The notes beneath the pieces are model-generated. The model did no database searches, was not told the DNA's origin, and saw nothing but the letters and a program-made list of their open reading frames with translations. Shown here one piece after another: positions 8,779 through 14,562 of a DNA stretch of 25,145 nt (position 1 is the first letter of the stretch; every line of letters starts with the position of its first letter). Location: positions 1 through 25,145 of the forward strand of contig JADJFV010000019.1 of the NCBI GenBank assembly GCA_016708435.1, in the 5' to 3' direction. A program made the translations under genes and the position numbers. Source of the stretch: Leptospiraceae bacterium. Lineage in GTDB: Bacteria; Spirochaetota; Leptospiria; Leptospirales; Leptospiraceae.

Positions 8779-9445
8779 TTCTTTCTTTTCTGATTATGCA
8801 TATGACTTTTTAATCGGATTCTATTCTTACGAAAAGGAAATCGTAATTAGTCTACTTTCAATTTTTGGAGTTTTTGTTGGTTCGCTCATTACATTCATCG
8901 GTGGACTTATCACAAAGAAAAGTGAAACAAAATTTAAAGTAATTGAAAAGTTTATTGATAAGAAATTAGAAGCCTTTGAAAAATTAAATATTTTTATAAA
9001 TGATTTAAGAACTGTTAACCAATACAATTTTACAGGTGAAAAAATATATAGGTACCCAATTGCCTTTCATTCCGTAGAAAATTTAACACAATTAAAATCG
9101 AAGCTTTTCGAAATTCTTAGTAATTCAATTTGGTATTCTTCAAAAGTTATAAGAGAATTAAATTTCTTACAAGATTACTTCGTAACTTTGCAAGTAAAAA
9201 TTCAAGATGTCCCAAATGAAAAAATGAAAACGGTTGGAAGAATTTTATGGACTGACTTCATTGCCTTGTCATCTAAGCTTGATGAAATGAATAAAGAATT
9301 TTTTGTTGAAGAAATTGCAAATCTAAAATATAAACCTAGTAAAACATGGCATAAGTATAAACGACCCGAAACAGAAAAACGTTTGCAGTCTATGAAATTA
9401 ATGCAATCAGACGAGCAGATTCAATTGTTGAAAGTTGGTGGATAA
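8771..9445 (+). CDS. Single-pass membrane protein of unknown function
   Basis: The ATG at 8771 overlaps the end of the restriction-methylase gene by 8 bases and follows GGAAGGGG (8760-8767), so I prefer it to the longer frame opening at 8705. The 224-residue product has one membrane helix at about residues 24-47 (IVISLLSIFGVFVGSLITFIGGLI). A mainly helical, lysine-rich cytoplasmic part follows. I do not recognise the family. The tight coupling to the restriction gene suggests a linked role, perhaps as an accessory or effector partner. That is inference from position only. Confidence 0.6.
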   Translation: MDNSFFSDYAYDFLIGFYSYEKEIVISLLSIFGVFVGSLITFIGGLITKKSETKFKVIEKFIDKKLEAFEKLNIFINDLRTVNQYNFTGEKIYRYPIAFHSVENLTQLKSKLFEILSNSIWYSSKVIRELNFLQDYFVTLQVKIQDVPNEKMKTVGRILWTDFIALSSKLDEMNKEFFVEEIANLKYKPSKTWHKYKRPETEKRLQSMKLMQSDEQIQLLKVGG

Positions 9446-9516
9446 TGCTGAAATTAAAATTGTTTAGTGGAAAGAAGAAAGAAAGGATAATAAGGAATAA
9501 ACGTGATAAGAGATAA
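9445..9516 (+). CDS. Possible 23-codon basic ORF
   Basis: Its ATG overlaps the stop of the membrane-protein gene (TAATG at 9443-9447). It encodes a very basic peptide (MLKLKLFSGKKKERIIRNKR...). It ends just inside the next gene. It may be a translational link, or the true N-terminus of the next gene cut off by a further frameshift. No other support. Confidence 0.25.
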   Translation: MLKLKLFSGKKKERIIRNKRDKR

Positions 9517-9973
9517 GCCAATAATTCGTACGTTTTTAGATATAAATTATCGAAGATTTTCTTGGTATTTTATCCCTTTAGTCACTCTCAATATCTTGTG
9601 CGAAATTTATTTGCCACAAGGAAAGATAAAATCAATATTAATGCCTTCATTTTCGATTTTTGTTTCTTTTTTTTGTGGGGCCATGTTATTATACTTAGAC
9701 AAATACAAAGCCTTTCTCGATTTAAAAGAAGTCAATTATGAGATAGCAAAAACACTTATCGTTAACCTAGACGTTGACCCTGGAGATAACGTAATTTCCT
9801 TAATGGATAAATATTCAAATAAGTTTGATTTGAGATATAAAGTATTAGCCGCATTTGCCAAAAATGAAAAATTTATTTCTGATAAATTTTATTCTAATAA
9901 TCCTACAGCATTCATTAATTATTTAAAAGAAGAGTTTTACAAATTACCAGATACTGAAAAAAATATTTCTTAG
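9503..9973 (+). CDS. Membrane protein, N-terminal fragment of a frameshifted gene
   Basis: This 156-residue ORF starts with GTG, six bases after AAGGA. Two hydrophobic stretches (about residues 20-36 and 44-64) should span the membrane, and a helical cytoplasmic region follows. It stops at TEKNIS. If one A is added to the A7 run at 9957-9963 the frame continues through 9964-10098. A second A added at 10091-10094 joins it to the ORF that ends at 10949. The restored protein would be about 482 residues. I do not recognise the family. The coherent continuation in both cases makes a single broken gene much more likely than two genes. Confidence 0.6.
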   Translation: MIRDKPIIRTFLDINYRRFSWYFIPLVTLNILCEIYLPQGKIKSILMPSFSIFVSFFCGAMLLYLDKYKAFLDLKEVNYEIAKTLIVNLDVDPGDNVISLMDKYSNKFDLRYKVLAAFAKNEKFISDKFYSNNPTAFINYLKEEFYKLPDTEKNIS

Positions 9974-10098
9974 AAATAATAAGTAAAGCGGATAATCATA
10001 AATATCTTAGTAATCGTTTTAATCAAGAAGATATTTTGAAGGAATTAAAGGAGCAAGCTAGAGATGATAAAAAATTAATTCAAGATTTACAAAATTAA
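9964..10098 (+). pseudogene. Middle fragment of the frameshifted membrane-protein gene
   Basis: In the +1-shifted frame this stretch reads FLEIISKADNHKYLSNRFNQ and onward to LIQDLQN before a stop. It has the same lysine/glutamate-rich helical style as the pieces on each side. It has no start or ribosome site of its own. Confidence 0.5.
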
Positions 10099-10253
10099 TA
10101 AGCAGTGAAGAAGTAAGCCTTAGATTTGCTAATCTATTCAGTTCTTCGGAATTCGATAGAAATACGCCTTACATAATTTTAGGTAAATTTGCTAATAGAG
10201 AAGATACTAATAATTCTTTAAATATTTGGATTAAGAAACACAAATTCCTTCCT

Positions 10254-10949
10254 TTGAATGCATCGAGTTATGGTAACTTTCCTAATGAAATAGCAAAAGG
10301 TCAAACGTTAGTCTATATTTTCATTCCAGACAAATTCTATCGTAATGCAAAGGATGTATTTGTTAAAATAAAGGAATACTACGATGAATCGGGCTTAGAT
10401 ATTGAAAGAACTTTTCTAGCAATATCTTCTATCTTTTATGAATCAAATTTTATTCATGTTGGGACACGAATAAAACAGAATGAATCTTTATTTAGGGGAC
10501 TCAGACAATTTTTATTTTTTAAAACTGGCAATGAAAATTTTGCAAAAAAAATTGATATTACAAGTGAATTGATAAATTATACTGACACGACTACCTTCAG
10601 AAATATACTTAAACGCTTACCGCTACCTTATTATCTTAAAGATATAAAATTAACACAAAAAGAAAAAAGCAATTTAGATGCAATGAGCGGAAAATTCTAC
10701 GAAACAGTAAAGGATATTGAAGAGTTTACAAATTTAATAGAGAGTGATCGAATAAAAATCTTTGAAAGTATTCTAGATAAAAAAAAGTTAAAATATTCGG
10801 ATGCAGATTTAAAAATATTAAACTGGAAAAGAAAAGACTATGATAAGAAGAAAAATATTTTCTTTTCAGAAAGATTTGCTCTAATTAGCGGGGCAATAGT
10901 CAAAAAATACAAAGCATACATGAAAAGAGTAAGTAATACTGATAGATAG
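10254..10949 (+). CDS. C-terminal fragment of the frameshifted membrane-protein gene
   Basis: The open frame really extends upstream from the TTG at 10254 to about 10071. It reads LISSEEVSLRFANLFSSSEF before reaching LNASSYGN. There is no ribosome site before 10254. The fragment (231 residues from the TTG) is soluble, helical and basic near its end, with no motif I recognise. It lies between the restriction-methylase and the small genes of C4. See the ORF at 9503 for the reconstruction. Confidence 0.5.
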   Translation: MNASSYGNFPNEIAKGQTLVYIFIPDKFYRNAKDVFVKIKEYYDESGLDIERTFLAISSIFYESNFIHVGTRIKQNESLFRGLRQFLFFKTGNENFAKKIDITSELINYTDTTTFRNILKRLPLPYYLKDIKLTQKEKSNLDAMSGKFYETVKDIEEFTNLIESDRIKIFESILDKKKLKYSDADLKILNWKRKDYDKKKNIFFSERFALISGAIVKKYKAYMKRVSNTDR

Positions 10950-10954
10950 AATAA

Positions 10955-11143
10955 ATGTATACTATAAATTATATCAATATCAAAGGTCAAGAAACAGTCT
11001 TTACGGAAAGCGTCGAGCAGCTTCCCGTTTTAAACACAGATATGAAAGTAATATTTGAAAAAGATGTTTATTTAGTAAAGAGCATTGGCTATTATCCGGG
11101 TAAAAGTAAATATCGAATTGTAATCGAAAAACTTGGACTATAG
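10955..11143 (+). CDS. Small protein of unknown function
   Basis: This 62-residue protein is predicted to be mostly beta strands (YTINYINIKGQE, MKVIFEKDVYLVKSIGYY, KYRIVIEKLGL), like a small SH3-type barrel. It begins five bases after the previous stop codon, with no clear ribosome site, so it is probably translated by coupling. Family not recognised. Confidence 0.45.
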   Translation: MYTINYINIKGQETVFTESVEQLPVLNTDMKVIFEKDVYLVKSIGYYPGKSKYRIVIEKLGL

Positions 11144-11198
11144 AGATGTTTATGAAAAAAGTAAAAGCATAGTTCAGACATAAGGGCGGTAAAAAATT

Positions 11199-11516
11199 TT
11201 GAATATTGACGAAATTAGGAATTCAATCCAAAATGGAAATTATCGGGTAAGCGACCATGCCTTTGATGAAATGGATGAAGATAATTTAGACTTGGAAAAT
11301 GTATTGCACTCAGTTGAGAATGGGGAAATTATTGAAGATTATCCGAAAAGTAGAATCGCTCCTTCTTGCTTGATTAGTGGAAACGATTATGAATCGAATC
11401 CTGTTCATAGTGTGTGGGGATATTTTAAAGAAAAATTATTTTCTGTTTTGATAACAGTATATAAACCAAATGAAACTGAGTGGATGGATGATAAAAAAAC
11501 TAGGAGAAAATCATGA
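11199..11516 (+). CDS. DUF4258 protein, probable toxin
   Basis: This 105-residue protein has the DUF4258 pattern (YRVSDHAFDEM at residues 15-25, then IIEDYPKSR and a C-terminal strand LFSVLITVYKP). DUF4258 proteins are predicted RelE/MqsR-like RNases and are commonly paired with a YgiT-type zinc-finger protein, as here. The TTG start is supported by AAGGGCGG (11182-11189) nine bases upstream. Its stop overlaps the next ATG (ATGA at 11513), a usual toxin-antitoxin arrangement. In this order the toxin comes first, as in mqsRA. It may help keep the cassette in place. Confidence 0.7.
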   Translation: MNIDEIRNSIQNGNYRVSDHAFDEMDEDNLDLENVLHSVENGEIIEDYPKSRIAPSCLISGNDYESNPVHSVWGYFKEKLFSVLITVYKPNETEWMDDKKTRRKS

Positions 11517-11704
11517 AAAAAAGACTATCAAAATGTATTCATTGTGGAATTGGAAAAACAAATGCGAAATTGGTAGAAAAGATTTTATCGTCTAATGACA
11601 ATACTGCGCTAGTAAAAGTCAACGCGGAAGTTTGCGACCACTGTGGAGAAAGATACTATGAGCCGGAAACAATTCGATACTTTGAGAGAATTAAAAGGAA
11701 TTGA
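11513..11704 (+). CDS. YgiT-type zinc-finger protein, probable antitoxin
   Basis: The 63-residue protein has CxxC pairs at Cys8/Cys11 and Cys41/Cys44, separated by beta strands, and ends RYYEPETIRYFERIKR. This is the N-terminal zinc domain of MqsA-like antitoxins. The DNA-binding helix-turn-helix half found in full MqsA is absent, which is common in DUF4258 pairs. It overlaps the toxin gene by four bases. It should bind and block that protein but may not repress the operon itself. Confidence 0.7.
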   Translation: MKKRLSKCIHCGIGKTNAKLVEKILSSNDNTALVKVNAEVCDHCGERYYEPETIRYFERIKRN

Positions 11705-11816
11705 AGAACAAAAGTAGTAAGCAATTAATTCCTGTCGGAATTGCATATAAAGTCGCCATTTAGAAAATTCAAATACTAACACTTTATTAGCTACTGATTA
11801 AAGGGAACACCACACA
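11705..11816 (+). other. Short region between the toxin-antitoxin pair and a small ORF
   Basis: A TTG at 11702 opens a 20-codon frame (KNKSSKQLIPVGIAYKVAI) overlapping the antitoxin stop. It could be a remnant of a longer protein. Nothing else stands out. Confidence 0.25.
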
Positions 11817-11933
11817 ATGAGAGCAAAGGAAAAAGTATTAATTGGAGATGAATATGAATTATCCCCTGAAATTAGAGAAGGCATACAAAGCAGAGACCAA
11901 AATCAATTAGAGAAAAGAATTGATTCGGAATAA
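11817..11933 (+). CDS. Small 38-residue protein
   Basis: The ORF encodes MRAKEKVLIGDEYELSPEIR and continues with a charged helical tail. Its ATG lies 10 bases after AAAGGGA. The start resembles the short antitoxin-like proteins found beside toxin genes, but it is too short to place. It is the last ORF of C4, ahead of the hairpin at 11962. Confidence 0.35.
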   Translation: MRAKEKVLIGDEYELSPEIREGIQSRDQNQLEKRIDSE

Positions 11934-11961
11934 GTATTACAAGCAAACCTGAAATGTATAG

Positions 11962-11996
11962 AAACCAGCCTTCGACATCCGTGTCTCGGCTGGTTT
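11962..11996. repeat. GACATCCGTGTC hairpin, right end of C4
   Basis: The stem AAACCAGCC/GGCTGGTTT (9 bp) encloses TTC-GACATCCGTGTC-TC. It lies after the last ORF of C4. It could stop transcription, but no T run follows. It mirrors 5791-5816. Confidence 0.6.
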
Positions 11997-12040
11997 GAAA
12001 TATGGGGCGAACTTTTTAGTAGTAGAAGCAAAAAACGATC

Positions 12041-12338
12041 ACCTAACTGCGAGTATCCACTGCGGTAACGCACTATGTTCGGATGCTGTGCGTCACCTTG
12101 CTCCAAGCCGGCATAGTCGTGTTAGTCAAACTTTGTAGTATTTTTGTTGAACTTACGCAAGTCCAGTGCCTTCGTTCCGGTCACAAAACTTGCAAGAGAA
12201 TAATGCAAGTTTTGCGCCCTACACTCAGTCACGGGACTTGCTAGTTTTAGTTCGGCTTGGAGACATGACTTTGAAACTCAAAAGGTGCTACCGCACTTTC
12301 GAGTTTCAAAGTCACGTCGGATACTCTTAACGTTAGGC
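12041..12338 (+). repeat. attC-like site 5, class A, 298 bp
   Basis: Outer cores are ACCTAAC (12041-12047) and GTTAGGC (12332-12338). Hairpin 1 is GGTAACGCAC with GTGCGTCACC, with one A-C mismatch. Otherwise standard. A minus-strand ORF at 11903-12106 is a by-product. Confidence 0.8.
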
Positions 12339-12427
12339 GGTATTTGCTGGCGTGGCGTGAGTTTCTTTGTGAGAATTTAACTACGCTATAAGTGCCGTAG
12401 TGTATTTTAAATACAAGGAGAAATTAA

Positions 12428-12814
12428 ATGAATCAATTAGAAGACATGCTTATTTTAGCTGCGCGTGAAGGTAATCTTTCTATAGTTAAAGAGGCTATTC
12501 AAAGAGGAGTTGCTATTGAAGCTAGATCACCCAGTGGCGGTACGGCATTACGTCAAGCGGCTGTGCTTGGTCAAACTGAAGTAATTCGATTTTTATTGGA
12601 TAAAGGTGCAAATGTAAATACCGAAGATTACGATGGTGATACGCCATTAATGGGATCAGTTGGAAAGGCTCATATAGGTGCAACGGAATTATTAATCTCA
12701 CGAGGAGCTAATGTTAATAAAGCAGGAAAGAATGGATTAACCGCACTCTCTTATGCAAAGAAAAATGGGCATAGCAAGATAATAGAAATACTTACTAAGG
12801 CTGGGGCTAAATGA
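12428..12814 (+). CDS. Ankyrin-repeat protein
   Basis: The 128-residue protein consists of about four ankyrin repeats: residues 4-37, 38-70, 71-103 and a shorter last one at 104-128. Typical positions are intact (GTALRQAAVLGQTEVIRFLL, then DKGANVN). Ankyrin repeats bind other proteins and have no catalysis. There is no signal peptide, so it acts in the cytoplasm. AAGGAG ends seven bases before the ATG. The partner is unknown. In comparable small cassettes such proteins may be immunity proteins or adaptors, but nothing here proves that. Confidence 0.85.
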   Translation: MNQLEDMLILAAREGNLSIVKEAIQRGVAIEARSPSGGTALRQAAVLGQTEVIRFLLDKGANVNTEDYDGDTPLMGSVGKAHIGATELLISRGANVNKAGKNGLTALSYAKKNGHSKIIEILTKAGAK

Positions 12815-12852
12815 CAAATGCTACTAACAATAAAACTAAGGAGAGAATATAA

Positions 12853-13185
12853 ATGAAGGATGATTTGATTACACCCGAGAATCTCTCCAATGAATTTCTA
12901 AAATCTATTTTTGATGATGCTTATATGGATTCTAAAATAGAAAATGATGAAGTAAAGGTTAAAGAGGAAGTAATAGTAAGGATACAAATTGATAATGAAA
13001 AAGACAGAATGAGACTCCTCACGATTTATCGTTTTGATGACAATTCATCGGAAATGGAAAGACTTATCTGTTCAAATAATATTAATTCAAATTACATTTT
13101 AGTTTCTACGTCTGTCTATGAAGATATCTTAGTTTTTTATCACGACATAATTGTTTCAGGTGGAGTTCCTAAAAAAATATGGTAA
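12853..13185 (+). CDS. YbjN-like small protein
   Basis: This 110-residue protein has alternating helix and strand with an asparagine-rich turn (ERLICSNNINSNYILVS) and an ending strand (DIIVSGGVP). That resembles the YbjN / type III secretion chaperone-like fold, whose members bind partner proteins. The similarity is by pattern only. AAGGAGAG (12838-12845) precedes the ATG. It lies 38 bases after the ankyrin gene, so the two may be co-transcribed. Confidence 0.45.
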   Translation: MKDDLITPENLSNEFLKSIFDDAYMDSKIENDEVKVKEEVIVRIQIDNEKDRMRLLTIYRFDDNSSEMERLICSNNINSNYILVSTSVYEDILVFYHDIIVSGGVPKKIW

Positions 13186-13378
13186 TTACATTGAAAAGAT
13201 TTGCCTCGATTCCAAGTATTGCAGTAAGTAACTTCGGTTCAGACATTGTGCTTTAGCAATGTTTAAAACCAATTTGAATAAAAACAAAATGTTTAGAACA
13301 AAAATTAGTAAATTAGGAGAAAAGCTAAAGATCAAATTTTCCAATTGACTTTTCTTTTATAAATGGAAAACTATAATC

Positions 13379-14200
13379 ATGAAATTTGCTGACCCTAAAA
13401 ACGATGTAGCTTTCCGAAAAATCTTTGGAAATGAAGCTAAAAAAGTTATTCTTATCTCTTTTTTAAATTCTATATTGAATTTAGAAGGAGATAAGAAAAT
13501 TATTCACTTAGATTTTCTTACAACATTTCAACTCCCAAGAATTACTGGACTCAAAACTTCCATTATTGATGTAAAGGTAAAAGACCAAATGGGAAATACT
13601 TACCTTGTAGAAATGCAATTAAGTGAAGTCACGGGATTTGACAAAAGAGTTCAATATTATGTTTCCAAGGAATACTCTTCTCAAATAGAAAAAGGAGATG
13701 ATTATTCTAAACTTACACCGGTAGTTTTAGTAGGTATTTTGGAATTTGATTACTTTAAGGGTAATAACTATTTGACACGCCATTTACTTTTAAACGTAGA
13801 AACTTTGGAAAATGAATTAAAAGATATTAACTTTAATTTTATTGAGTTACCAAAATTCAAAAAAGAATTAAGTGAGTGTAAAACTCTTACTGACAAATGG
13901 ATTTATTTTATTAAGAATGCAAAAAACTTAGAAGTAATACCACCTGACGTTAGTGATGAAGGATTAAAAGAAGCCTATACAGAATCGGATAAACATAATT
14001 GGACTAAAGATGAATTAGCTAGTTATGATTACTTCTTGATGAGAGAACAAGACGAAAGAGGCAAAGTTGAATTAGCCGAAAAAAGAGCTGAAGAGAAAAA
14101 AGGATTAGAAATAGCTAAAAATCTTAAATCAATTGGAGTAGATTTAAAATCTATTTCGAAAGCAACTGGTTTGAGTGTAGAAGAAATTGAAAAGTTATAA
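13379..14200 (+). CDS. Rpn-family nuclease / PD-(D/E)XK transposase-like protein
   Basis: The 273-residue protein begins MKFADPKNDVAFRKIFGNEA, the hallmark of the Rpn (recombination-promoting nuclease) / PDDEXK_2 family. Active-site residues are present: Asp64 in SIIDVKVKD and Glu78-Met-Gln80 in YLVEMQ. The C-terminal tail (EKRAEEKKGLEIAKNLKSIG, then LSVEEIEKL) is the usual helical end, and the length is normal. Rpn proteins cleave DNA and in some cases act in phage defence. Many copies occur in Leptospira-like and cyanobacterial genomes. No clear ribosome site precedes the ATG. Confidence 0.8.
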   Translation: MKFADPKNDVAFRKIFGNEAKKVILISFLNSILNLEGDKKIIHLDFLTTFQLPRITGLKTSIIDVKVKDQMGNTYLVEMQLSEVTGFDKRVQYYVSKEYSSQIEKGDDYSKLTPVVLVGILEFDYFKGNNYLTRHLLLNVETLENELKDINFNFIELPKFKKELSECKTLTDKWIYFIKNAKNLEVIPPDVSDEGLKEAYTESDKHNWTKDELASYDYFLMREQDERGKVELAEKRAEEKKGLEIAKNLKSIGVDLKSISKATGLSVEEIEKL

Positions 14201-14266
14201 GTCTAATCTCAGTGTCACTGAAAGAAATTGAAATACTTTATTGTAATACACACGCCAGCAAACACC

Positions 14267-14562
14267 GCCTAACTGCGAGTATCCACTTCGAGAGTGGACT
14301 ATATCGGAAGCTGTCCACTCTCTCGCTCCAAGCCGGCTTAGTTGTATTAGCCACACTTTGTTGTATTTTTGTTGAACTTACGCAAGTCCAGTGCCTTCGT
14401 TCCGGTCACAAAACTTGCAAGAGAATAATGCAAGTTTTGCGCCCTACACTCAGTCACGGGACTTGCTAGTAGTTGGTCGGCTTGGAGACATGACTTTGAA
14501 ACTCAAAGGTGCTACCGCACTTTCGAGTTTCAAAGTCACGTCGGATACTCTTAACGTTAGGC
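14267..14562 (+). repeat. attC-like site 6, class A, 296 bp
   Basis: Outer cores are GCCTAAC (14267-14273) and GTTAGGC (14556-14562). Hairpin 1 is GAGAGTGGAC with GTCCACTCTC, perfectly paired though its sequence differs from the other class A copies. Two ORFs crossing it are by-products. Confidence 0.8.

Larger units (their letters stand above)
5729..12332 (+). mobile_element. Cassette C4, 6.6 kb multigene cassette (restriction-methylase, membrane proteins, toxin-antitoxin)
   Basis: The start (GTTAGGTGACATTTTTTGCTT) pairs with the end at 12047 over about 20 bases with a one-base bulge. Further in, an 8-base inverted match (CGCCCCAT at 5766, ATGGGGCG at 12003) and a hairpin at each end extend the symmetry. 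It carries at least seven + strand genes. Integron cassettes usually carry one gene in 0.5-1.5 kb, so this is very large. Confidence 0.65.
12333..14556 (+). mobile_element. Cassette C5 (ankyrin, YbjN-like and Rpn genes)
   Basis: The start and end pair over 23 bases (GTTAGGCGGTATTTGCTGGC on the left), with one A-C mismatch. It carries three + strand genes. The stretch 13186-13378 between the second and third gene has no convincing signal. Confidence 0.7.

Noticed and set aside
11903..12106. Minus-strand ORFs (also 2944-3246, 7252-7515, 8827-9027, 15559-15792, 20572-20754, 20999-21253, 22291-22479)
   Set aside because: They lie opposite better-supported + strand genes or inside the repeats and have no recognisable product.
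13243..13262. ACATTG/CAATGT hairpin after the YbjN-like gene as a terminator
   Set aside because: Short stem and no T run after it.
13345..13377. TTGACT and TATAAT before the Rpn gene as a promoter
   Set aside because: Spacing is 21 bases and the -10 would lie only one base before the ATG, so a usable promoter is unlikely.
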